From: Pseudomonas tructae
GTDB lineage: Bacteria; Pseudomonadota; Gammaproteobacteria; Pseudomonadales; Pseudomonadaceae
Assembly (NCBI RefSeq): GCF_004214895.1
Contig: NZ_CP035952.1
Coordinates: 930,001-994,000, forward strand
Direction of reading: 5' to 3'
Length of the DNA stretch: 64,000 nt
The translations under genes were made by a program, and so were the position numbers. A model generated the notes under the pieces. It was not told the DNA's origin. It saw nothing but the letters and a program-made list of their open reading frames with translations, and did not search any database. This document shows, piece by piece, positions 34,665-41,839 of this stretch; position 1 is the first letter of the stretch; every line of letters begins with the position of its first letter.

Positions 34665-35999
34665 TTGAACCAGCCTGTATCGGCCCACCAGCCTCAAGCT
34701 TCGCTGCGTCCCTCGGCCTGTCCGGGGTTGTGGCGTATCGTCCAGGCGCTGGACGGCGGAATCTGCCGGATCAAGCTGGCGGGCGGCGCGCTGACGGCGG
34801 ACCAGGCCGAGGCCGTTGCCAAAGCGGCCGAGCGTTTTGCGGGCGGTGAAATCGAAGTCACCAACCGCGGCAACCTGCAAATTCGCGGCATCGGCCGCGA
34901 CCACAGCGCACTGATCGAGATGCTGCTGGCTGCCGGTCTTGGGCCACGTGAGGCTGCTGGCGACGATGTGCGCAACCTGATGCTCAGCCCCTGCGCAGGT
35001 ATCGACCCGCAGATGCTGTTCGACACCCGGCTTTTGGCTGCGCAGGTACTGCAGTCGCTGGAAACCACCCCGCGTTTTCATCAGTTGTCGGCCAAGTTCG
35101 CCGTGCAGCTGGATGGCGGTGAAGCCCTGGCGATGCTCGACCACCCCCATGACCTGTGGCTCAGCCCCCTGAAGCTGGACGGCGAGCTGTGGCTGGCGTT
35201 CGGCCTGGCGGGCTGCCCGGCCAAGGATGCGCCGTTGGGCGCGGTGCCGCTGACGCGGGGGCATGAGCTGGTGCTGGCGGTGCTCAAGCGGTTTCTCGAT
35301 CTGGCCCGGCCAGAGCAGACGCGAATGCGTCAGTTGCTGAGCGAACATCTGCCAGAGGCGTTCATCACCGGGTTGGCTGTGCCAGTGCGGGCGGATGCGG
35401 CGGTTCGCCAGTGGCGTTGTGTGCAGGCCTCGGCGAGCTATCTGGGGATTTATCCACAGCTGCAACACGGCCTGAGTGCCATCGGTACCTCAGCGCCCCT
35501 GGGCCGCCTGAATCCATCGATGTTGCGCGGTGCGGCCCGGCTTGCACGTGAGCAGGGCGACGGTACCCTGCGCATGACCCCGTGGCAGGGCGTGCTGCTG
35601 CCCAACATCGCGCAGCGCCATGCCGAAGGCGTCAGCGCCCGCCTGGCCGGCCTGGGCCTGCTGGTCTCAGCCACGGAGCAACTGTCGCGCCTGGTCGCCT
35701 GCACCGGTTCCGCCGGTTGTGCCAAGGGCCAGGCCGACACCAAGGGCGATGCCCGCCTGCTGGCCACCCTGCTGGCGCCCGGTGCGCCGGCCAGCGTGCA
35801 CCTGAGCGGCTGTCCGCGCTCTTGCGCCATGGCTCATGTCGCCCCGGCGACACTGCTGGCGCAAAGCCCCGGCCGCTATGACCTGTTTCTGCGTGACGCA
35901 ACCCAGCCGGGCTTCGGCCACTTGCGCGCACGCAACCTCACACTGAAAGAAGCCGGCGCATTGCTAGACGCCTGCTCACGGAGCACCCTTGATGATTGA
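34665..35999 (+). CDS. cobG: Precorrin-3B synthase CobG
   Basis: A 444-residue oxygen-dependent monooxygenase of the sulfite/nitrite reductase fold that makes precorrin-3B, the step defining the aerobic pathway. Fe-S/sirohaem-type cysteines are visible as CTGSAGCAKGQ and LSGCPRSCA, and the substrate-site pattern EVTNRGNLQIRG is present. The only in-frame start before the conserved region is TTG at 34665, with a stop upstream at 34632-34634. First gene of the rightward set cobG-cobH-cobI-cobJ; the stop overlaps the cobH start. Confidence 0.9.
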   Translation: MNQPVSAHQPQASLRPSACPGLWRIVQALDGGICRIKLAGGALTADQAEAVAKAAERFAGGEIEVTNRGNLQIRGIGRDHSALIEMLLAAGLGPREAAGDDVRNLMLSPCAGIDPQMLFDTRLLAAQVLQSLETTPRFHQLSAKFAVQLDGGEALAMLDHPHDLWLSPLKLDGELWLAFGLAGCPAKDAPLGAVPLTRGHELVLAVLKRFLDLARPEQTRMRQLLSEHLPEAFITGLAVPVRADAAVRQWRCVQASASYLGIYPQLQHGLSAIGTSAPLGRLNPSMLRGAARLAREQGDGTLRMTPWQGVLLPNIAQRHAEGVSARLAGLGLLVSATEQLSRLVACTGSAGCAKGQADTKGDARLLATLLAPGAPASVHLSGCPRSCAMAHVAPATLLAQSPGRYDLFLRDATQPGFGHLRARNLTLKEAGALLDACSRSTLDD

Positions 36000-36618
36000 T
36001 TACATCCGCGATGGTCAGGAGATCTATCGCAATTCCTTCGCGATCATTCGAGAGGAAGCGCGGCTCGATCGCATCCCGGCCGATCTGGAAAAACTCGCGG
36101 TCCGGGTGATTCACGCCTGCGGCATGGTCGATGCGATCGATGGCCTGCAGTTCTCCCCGGGTGCCGGCAAGGCCGGGCGTGATGCCCTGGCCGCTGGCGC
36201 GCCGATCCTCTGCGATGCGCGGATGGTCAGTGAAGGGATTACCCGCGCACGCCTGCCAGCCAACAACCCGGTGATCTGCACCTTGCGCGACGAGCAGGTG
36301 CCGGAGCTTGCCCGCGAACTGGGCAACACCCGCTCGGCGGTGGCTCTGGAGCTGTGGCGGCCACACCTGCAAGGTAGCGTGGTGGTCATTGGCAATGCGC
36401 CGACCGCACTGTTTTACCTGCTGGAAATGCTCGATGCCGGCGCGCCGAAACCCGCGCTGATTCTCGGCTTCCCGGTGGGCTTTGTCGGCGCGGCCGAGTC
36501 CAAGGCCATGCTTGCCGCCGACAGCCGTGGCGTACCCTTCGTGATCATGCAGGGGCGCCTGGGCGGTAGCGCCATGGCCGCCGCGGCGGTCAATGCCCTG
36601 GCCACGGAGGTCGAATGA
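35992..36618 (+). CDS. cobH: Precorrin-8X methylmutase CobH
   Basis: A 208-residue enzyme moving the methyl group from C11 to C12 to give hydrogenobyrinic acid. The catalytic His is in [13 protein letters not shown] near residue 43. Other signatures are [37 protein letters not shown] and [14 protein letters not shown]. The ATG at 35992 overlaps the cobG stop by 8 bp and its stop overlaps the cobI start. Confidence 0.95.
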   Translation: MIDYIRDGQEIYRNSFAIIREEARLDRIPADLEKLAVRVIHACGMVDAIDGLQFSPGAGKAGRDALAAGAPILCDARMVSEGITRARLPANNPVICTLRDEQVPELARELGNTRSAVALELWRPHLQGSVVVIGNAPTALFYLLEMLDAGAPKPALILGFPVGFVGAAESKAMLAADSRGVPFVIMQGRLGGSAMAAAAVNALATEVE

Positions 36619-37349
36619 TGCAGGCTCGAGGACGTTTGCTGGGCCTGGGCGTCGGCCCTGGCGACCCGGAACTGATTACCGTCAAAGCCCTGCGCCTGTT
36701 GCGCGAGTCGCCGGTGGTGGCCTACTTCGTCGCCAAGGGCAAGCGTGGCAATGCCTTTGGCATTATCGAGGCTCACCTGCAGCAGGCCCAGACCTTGCTG
36801 CCCCTGGTGTACCCGGTGACCACCGAAGTGCTGCCCGCGCCATTGTCCTATGAGCAGGTCATCAGCGACTTCTACGATGCCGCCAGCCTGGAAGTGGCTG
36901 CCCATCTTGATGCCGGCCGCGATGTGGCGGTGATCTGCGAAGGCGATCCGTTCTTCTACGGCTCCTACATGTACCTGCACGATCGTCTCGCCGAGCGCTA
37001 TGACACGCAGGTGATTCCGGGTGTCTGCTCGATGCTCGGCGGCGCCTCGGTGCTCGGTGCGCCGCTGGTCTATCGCAACCAGAGCCTGTCGGTGCTCTCC
37101 GGCGTGCTGCCCCACGATGAGCTCAAGCGCCGCCTGGCCGATGCCGATGCTGCGGTGATCATGAAGCTTGGGCGCAACTTCCCCAAGGTTCGCGATGTGC
37201 TGGCCGAACTCGGCCTGACCGAGCGCGCGCTGTACGTGGAGCGCGCGACCATGGCCAACCAGAAGATCGTGGCCCTGGATGAAGTCGACCCGCAATCGTC
37301 GCCGTATTTCTCGCTGATCATCGTTCCGGGCGAAAGGTGGCAAGGTTGA
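36615..37349 (+). CDS. cobI: Precorrin-2 C20-methyltransferase CobI
   Basis: A 244-residue SAM-dependent tetrapyrrole methylase that converts precorrin-2 to precorrin-3A. Motifs are [18 protein letters not shown] at the start, [17 protein letters not shown], and [19 protein letters not shown]. The first ATG at 36615 overlaps the cobH stop; a second in-frame ATG follows at once. The stop overlaps the next start by one base (TGATG). Confidence 0.95.
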   Translation: MMQARGRLLGLGVGPGDPELITVKALRLLRESPVVAYFVAKGKRGNAFGIIEAHLQQAQTLLPLVYPVTTEVLPAPLSYEQVISDFYDAASLEVAAHLDAGRDVAVICEGDPFFYGSYMYLHDRLAERYDTQVIPGVCSMLGGASVLGAPLVYRNQSLSVLSGVLPHDELKRRLADADAAVIMKLGRNFPKVRDVLAELGLTERALYVERATMANQKIVALDEVDPQSSPYFSLIIVPGERWQG

Positions 37350-39049
37350 TGACACGCACAGCACCGGCCATTGTCATCCTCGGCAAAGGCAGCCTGGCCA
37401 CTGCCCGCAAGATTCAGCAGCTGTACCCGGACGCGCTGATCCATGGCCTTGAAGGCCGGGTCGAAGGCGCCGATCGCAGCTACCAGGCGTTTGGCGCCAC
37501 CTTGTGTCAGCTCTATCGGCAGGACACGCCAATCATCGCCCTGTGTGCTGCTGGCATCGTCATCCGCAGCCTGGCTGGCCTGTTGCTGGAGAAAGGTGTC
37601 GAGCCGCCGGTACTGGCCGTGGCCGAAGATGGCAGCGCTGTGGTGCCGTTGTTGGGAGGCCTGGGCGGGGTCAATGTCATGGCCCGGGAAATCGGCGCCG
37701 GCCTGGGCGTGGCGGCAGCCATTACCACCAGTGGCGAGCTGCGGTTCGGTACCTGCCTGCTCAATCCACCCAGCGGTTATGCCCTGGCTGACCTTGAGCT
37801 GGGCAAGCGCTTTGTCTCTGATCTGCTGGCGGGTGAAAGCGTGCGTATCGAGGGCGCCGCACCCTGGCTTGAGCAGGCGCAGCTGCCACAAAGCGAGCAG
37901 GCCCGGTTGGCCATTCATGTCGGCTGTGATGCCCGTGAAGCCTTGGCCAATGAGCTGGTGATCTATCCGCGTTGTGTGATGGTGGCGGTCAGTGAAGTCC
38001 TGCCGCAGTTGGCCCAGGCCATTCGAGCTGCCCTGCAGGCAGCACGGATTGCCGAGCCGGCGCTGGCCTGCCTGCTGGCAGACGACGCGCACATGGCCAA
38101 CCCGGCCCTGCATGCTGCGGCGGCCGAGCTGGGTGTGGTCGTGCGATTTGCACCGGGTGCGGGTAATGCCAGCGCCCTGGCCGCCCAAGCGATGCCGCAA
38201 TTGCTGCCACCGCAAGCGGCAACTGATGGCCTGGCCATTGTGGTCGCCAACCAGCCAATCGATGTGCAACAGATTGGCCGCGCCCGCGGTCGCCTGGCGG
38301 TGATTGGCCTGGGGCCTGGCGCCGCCGACCTGATGGTGCCTGCGGTCAAGGCTGAACTGGCCCGGGCCAACGATGTTCTCGGTTACGAAACCTATGTGCG
38401 CATGGCCGGGCCGTTTCGTCCGGATCAGGTGCTGCACTGCACCGACAACCGCGAGGAAATGCAGCGCGCTCGGCATGCCTTCGAGCTGGCGGCGCAGGGG
38501 CGCTCGGTGGTGGTGGTCTCCTCGGGCGACCCCGGTGTGTTCGCCATGGCTGCTGCGGTGCTCGAAGCGCTGCACGAATCAACGGATCTGCACTGGCATG
38601 CGGTGGAGCTGGAGATGCTGCCCGGTGTGTCAGCCTCCCTGGCGACCGCGGCACAGGCCGGAGCACCTTTGGGTCACGACTTCTGCGTACTGTCGCTGTC
38701 GGACAACCTCAAGCCCTGGTCGATTATCGAGAAGCGCCTGGACCTGGCTTGCCAGGCCGATCTGGCCCTGGCTTTCTATAACCCGATCTCACGCTCGCGA
38801 CCCTGGCAGTTGGGCCGGGCCCTGGAGATCGTGCGCCAGCACCGTACTGAGCAGACGCCTGTAGTCCTTGGCCGTGACATCGGTAGGCCGGGGCAGACGC
38901 TGAGGGTGGTCACGCTCGGCGAACTGCAGCCGGAGATGGTCGATATGCGCACCATGGTGCTGGTCGGCTCTTCGACGACCTGCGGCTTTGCCCGTGCCGA
39001 TGGGGGGCAGTGGATCTACACCCCGCGCTGGTATCCGGCACAGGACTGA
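37349..39049 (+). CDS. cobJ: CbiG-CobJ fusion: precorrin-3B C17-methyltransferase with N-terminal CbiG domain
   Basis: A 566-residue fusion. The first 310 residues are a CbiG-like module (APAIVILGKGSLATARKIQQ, IIALCAAGIVIRSLAGLL, LLGGLGGVNVMAREIGAGLG, RFAPGAGNASALAAQAM); CbiG opens the ring-A lactone and releases C20 as acetaldehyde. From about residue 312 it is a complete CobJ (RLAVIGLGPGAADLMVPAV, VVVVSSGDPGVFAMAAAVLE, LDLACQADLALAFYNPISRS) that contracts the ring. Fusion with CbiG matches the use of CbiD in the other operon. Last gene of the cobGHIJ operon. A weak GC-rich hairpin (39104-39130) follows without a clear T run. Confidence 0.92.
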   Translation: MTRTAPAIVILGKGSLATARKIQQLYPDALIHGLEGRVEGADRSYQAFGATLCQLYRQDTPIIALCAAGIVIRSLAGLLLEKGVEPPVLAVAEDGSAVVPLLGGLGGVNVMAREIGAGLGVAAAITTSGELRFGTCLLNPPSGYALADLELGKRFVSDLLAGESVRIEGAAPWLEQAQLPQSEQARLAIHVGCDAREALANELVIYPRCVMVAVSEVLPQLAQAIRAALQAARIAEPALACLLADDAHMANPALHAAAAELGVVVRFAPGAGNASALAAQAMPQLLPPQAATDGLAIVVANQPIDVQQIGRARGRLAVIGLGPGAADLMVPAVKAELARANDVLGYETYVRMAGPFRPDQVLHCTDNREEMQRARHAFELAAQGRSVVVVSSGDPGVFAMAAAVLEALHESTDLHWHAVELEMLPGVSASLATAAQAGAPLGHDFCVLSLSDNLKPWSIIEKRLDLACQADLALAFYNPISRSRPWQLGRALEIVRQHRTEQTPVVLGRDIGRPGQTLRVVTLGELQPEMVDMRTMVLVGSSTTCGFARADGGQWIYTPRWYPAQD

Positions 39050-39103
39050 GTCTGTCAGGGAAGGCTTTCGATCCTGATCAACGAGGATGTCCCCATTAGT
39101 GTA

Positions 39104-39130
39104 AAGCCCCCGCCAATGACGCGCGGGCTT
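39104..39130 (+). terminator. Possible weak terminator between cobJ and the unknown cassette
   Basis: Arms AAGCCCCCGC / GCGCGGGCTT with one mismatch and a 7-nt loop, followed only by GTCACG. The missing T run makes read-through into the following genes possible. Confidence 0.35.
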
Positions 39131-39152
39131 GTCACGAAAAGGACGCTTCAAG

Positions 39153-39842
39153 ATGAACGACACTACAGAAATCCTGAGCACCAATACCGCCGCAGTGCTG
39201 GAACAATCGCTGATGGCGTTCGGTGCCGGCATGTCGCTGAAAAGCCGCACCGATGTGAAGAACTCGTACCAGTTTGCATCCCTGGTCGCCAGCAAGCTAT
39301 ATGACCAGGAAGGTCAGGGTGAGGCCTGGTTCAAACAGTTTCTGAAAGTCCTGCAGGATTGTGGCTGGGTCACCGCACGTCGCAGCTATGAACGCGAATT
39401 CACTTCTTCCAAGACACTGACTGTCGGCGCTATCGCCGCCAAGGCGCTGAGTGCTGTGGGGACTGCGGTGATGGGTGGCGCAGTTGGCTTGGCGCTGAAC
39501 AAGTTGGCCGTCAACGCGATGGCCAAGCTGGGTCAGGTCGATCAGGCGCAGAAACTGTTCGACCGCAACGTAAAGAGCAAAAAGACCGCCAACATCGGTC
39601 TTGCCTCTTGCATCGAAACCTCCGAAGGCGAAGTCGTCCTGGCCATGAGCTGCATGCATTCGGACGCGTCCGCCAAGGACCTGGACGTCTTCGTGCTGGA
39701 ATGGAACAGCAGTTCTGCCCAGTTCTACACCGGTACGGCGGCACTCTCGTTCAACAAGTCGGTGTATGAGCGTGTGCGCGCCACGATTGAGGAAAAGCTC
39801 GGCGAGCGCGCAATCAATAACGTACTGGACTACGAGGTCTGA
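39153..39842 (+). CDS. Unknown protein, first of a three-paralog cassette
   Basis: A 229-residue protein without a family I can name. Residues about 20-75 carry a pattern shared with the next two genes: a small hydrophobic start (MAFGAGMS), a helix (TDVKNSYQFASLVASKL), then AWFKQFLKVLQDCGWV, i.e. aromatic pairs followed by GW. A Gly/Ala-rich hydrophobic stretch at about 92-120 (AIAAKALSAVGTAVMGGAVG) is long enough to insert in a membrane. The C-terminal half looks beta-rich. There is no signal peptide. The ATG at 39153 has AAGGA 9 bp upstream. It lies between cobJ and marC, genes that from memory are adjacent in P. putida KT2440, so the cassette looks inserted. Confidence 0.75.
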   Translation: MNDTTEILSTNTAAVLEQSLMAFGAGMSLKSRTDVKNSYQFASLVASKLYDQEGQGEAWFKQFLKVLQDCGWVTARRSYEREFTSSKTLTVGAIAAKALSAVGTAVMGGAVGLALNKLAVNAMAKLGQVDQAQKLFDRNVKSKKTANIGLASCIETSEGEVVLAMSCMHSDASAKDLDVFVLEWNSSSAQFYTGTAALSFNKSVYERVRATIEEKLGERAINNVLDYEV

Positions 39843-39851
39843 CCACTCAGA

Positions 39852-39872
39852 GTGGCTCGCTCGTCGAGCCAC
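39852..39872 (+). other. Hairpin between the first and second cassette genes
   Basis: An 8-bp perfect inverted repeat GTGGCTCG / CGAGCCAC with a 5-nt loop, ten bases after the first stop. No T run, so more likely mRNA processing or stability than termination. Confidence 0.5.
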
Positions 39873-39902
39873 CCTGCCATTTCAGCAACAAGGATGATGG
39901 AA

Positions 39903-40586
39903 ATGGACGACTACTCGGTATGGACGGCCGGAGGTACTCTGCTGCTGTTCGCTCCCGCAGTACCCCCTTTGCAACGGCAGGCGGTACTCGATTCACTGTT
40001 GTATTCGCAGTTGCGGGCCAATAAGGTCGTGGGTTCGCGCTTTTTGCTGTATCCGTCATGGTATGGGCAATACCGCAAGGAGCTGTCAGCCTGTGGCTGG
40101 CTCATTACCCAGTTCTTTCATGATGCAGAGTCTGCCAGCGCACGCTCGGTGCTGGCGCCAAGCCAGCCGTTGCGGCTGTGGCTGGACAGTCAGTACGCAG
40201 GCGCTGACAGCATCATCGAGCGGGGCCTGGCCACCTTGCAGGGCGTGCCGAGCAGCCTGGACGCCTTTCGCCGTTTTACTTTCCAGGGGCATGCGTGTGG
40301 CACACGGGTTGCCCTGGAGATTGGCCTGGTTCAGCCCGGTCCGCAGGTCCACTTGTGCAGTATTGCCTTGCAGACCTCGGCAGCGCTGGAGCAGGTCGGC
40401 ATCGAGCGGCCATTGCTTGCTGGAGCGCTGCAGGGGGAAATTCTCGTCAAGGGTCTGTCGGCGCAGCTGGATGAGCAGCAGTTCGAACCGCGACGTGCCC
40501 AGTTGCGAGTGCTGATTGAACGCAAGCAGCAAGAACAGCTCTACCTGTCCAACCCTGGCGATGTACAAGGAGGTGATCATGAGTAA
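39903..40586 (+). CDS. Unknown protein, second of the three-paralog cassette
   Basis: A 227-residue protein of no known family. Near residues 15-70 it repeats the cassette pattern: LLFAPAVPPLQRQAVLDSLL, then SQLRANKV, then SWYGQYRKELSACGWLITQF, i.e. W-Y-x2-Y-x3-L-x3-GW. The middle part has FRRFTFQGHACGT then a beta-rich stretch (RVALEIGLVQPGPQVHLCSI), and the end is charged. No signal peptide or clear membrane segment. Of three nearby ATGs (39894, 39897, 39903) I choose 39903 because AAGGA then lies 8 bases upstream. Its last codons overlap the next gene. Confidence 0.72.
   Translation: MDDYSVWTAGGTLLLFAPAVPPLQRQAVLDSLLYSQLRANKVVGSRFLLYPSWYGQYRKELSACGWLITQFFHDAESASARSVLAPSQPLRLWLDSQYAGADSIIERGLATLQGVPSSLDAFRRFTFQGHACGTRVALEIGLVQPGPQVHLCSIALQTSAALEQVGIERPLLAGALQGEILVKGLSAQLDEQQFEPRRAQLRVLIERKQQEQLYLSNPGDVQGGDHE
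40567..40578 (+). promoter_or_regulatory. Full-length Shine-Dalgarno sequence before the third cassette gene
   Basis: AAGGAGGTGATC matches the whole 16S rRNA 3' tail complement and abuts the ATG at 40579. It is inside the coding end of the second cassette gene and should give very strong initiation. Confidence 0.85.
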
Positions 40587-41202
40587 CCAGCAGGCGGCAG
40601 TGGTTGGTGCAGGCCTTATGTCGTTCATGCCCGGCCTGACGCCGGCGCAGCGCAGTTCGGTGACGCTGGCAGTGCTGCAAGCCGAGCGGGAAACGCAGTT
40701 CGTTCATGAGCAGGGCCAGGTTGAAGACTGGTACAGCTACTACAAGAACAAGCTGAAATATTATGGGTGGGACGCGGTACCACCCAGCGAGGTGCATTGG
40801 CCGGGTAACGAGCGATCGGAGATAGTCGATAGCGCACTCAAGGCCATCTCGGCTGTCGCTGGCAGCCAATATGCGCAGTCGACCGAGCTGGCATTGCAGG
40901 CGCTCAAGCGAGACACCCGGGCCTTGCTGCATTTTGAACAACGAACACGCCAGTATGGGGTGTTTCAGCTGTTGCCGTGCGCACCGGCCAGAAACGGTCG
41001 GGTGGACATGGTGCTGTATCACGAGGTGCTGGAGCAGTCGCAGGTCAGTGCAGGTTTTCTGTTCCGCAAGCGCAGGCAACAGCGGGTAACGGCCGAACTG
41101 GTGCGTTTCAACACCCGATTGTTCGATCAACAGTTCAGAAGCAAGGTGCAACGCAGCCTGCAGGCGGTCAGCGTGCGGGAAATCCTTGAGTTGAAGATCT
41201 AG
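40579..41202 (+). CDS. Unknown protein, third of the three-paralog cassette
   Basis: A 207-residue protein of no recognised family. It shows the cassette pattern clearly: GLMSFMPGLTPAQRSSVTLA, then a Glu/Gln-rich helix (VLQAERETQFVHEQGQ) and DWYSYYKNKLKYYGWDAV. The second half has YGVFQLLPCAPARNGRVDMV and a basic segment (FRKRRQQRVTAELVRFNTRL), parallel in order to the second half of the first gene (a G-x-V-x-M strand, then an FN-containing segment, then a final helix). Translation is coupled: the ATG overlaps the previous gene by 8 bp. The end overlaps the convergent marC gene by 4 bp. Confidence 0.75.
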   Translation: MSNQQAAVVGAGLMSFMPGLTPAQRSSVTLAVLQAERETQFVHEQGQVEDWYSYYKNKLKYYGWDAVPPSEVHWPGNERSEIVDSALKAISAVAGSQYAQSTELALQALKRDTRALLHFEQRTRQYGVFQLLPCAPARNGRVDMVLYHEVLEQSQVSAGFLFRKRRQQRVTAELVRFNTRLFDQQFRSKVQRSLQAVSVREILELKI

Positions 41203-41795
41203 GGCACCAGGTAACCCTTGATGCCGGTGAAAATGATCTGCGCCGCCAGGGCACAGACAAACAGCCCCATCAGCCGACTGACGATCTGCAAGCCCTGGTC
41301 ACCGAGAATCCGCTCGATGCGGTTCGACAGGTACAGCACCAGGCCCACGGTAAAGCTGGCCAGGGCGATACTGACGATGGCCAGCAGCTTGTCGTCCCAG
41401 TGCGGCTGCCCCACGCCCATTACCAGCAGTGCACCGATGGTGCCGGGGCCGACCGTCAGGGGGATGGTCAGCGGCACGATGGTCACGTCCTGCTGGACGT
41501 TGTCGGTCTGCACCGCCGATTTGCCCTGGGCCATGCCCAGCGCGGAGATGAACAGCACACTGCCGGCGCCAATGCGAAAGGCGTCGACGGTAATCCCGAA
41601 GATGCCGAAGATCGCTCTGCCGAACAGGTACAGCAGGATGCTGGCCACTAGCACGGCGATCGCGACACGCCAGGCCAGTTGCTTGCGCTCCTTGCTGGAG
41701 TAGCCGCGGGTCAGGCTGATAAAGCAGGAAAGCACAAAGAACGGGCTGTAGAGCACGAGCATTTTCAGGTACACGCTGAACAACTCATGGAGCAT
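41199..41795 (-). CDS. MarC family integral membrane protein
   Basis: A 198-residue inner-membrane protein with six hydrophobic segments and the family motifs SPFFVLSCFISLTRGYS, VPLTIPLTVGPGTIGALLVM and RLMGLFVCALAAQIIFTGI. MarC/UPF0056 proteins were once linked to multiple antibiotic resistance, but that link was withdrawn; the function remains unknown. Divergent neighbour-free gene located between the unknown cassette and retS. Confidence 0.9.
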   Translation of the reverse strand: MLHELFSVYLKMLVLYSPFFVLSCFISLTRGYSSKERKQLAWRVAIAVLVASILLYLFGRAIFGIFGITVDAFRIGAGSVLFISALGMAQGKSAVQTDNVQQDVTIVPLTIPLTVGPGTIGALLVMGVGQPHWDDKLLAIVSIALASFTVGLVLYLSNRIERILGDQGLQIVSRLMGLFVCALAAQIIFTGIKGYLVP

Positions 41796-41839
41796 GGTCG
41801 AGGCTCGCGTCTAAGGGGAGTGAGGCAAGTGTATGCGAA

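Noticed and set aside
36414..39295. Long minus-strand open frames under cobH-cobJ
   Set aside because: They are shadows of complete and well-recognised cob genes.
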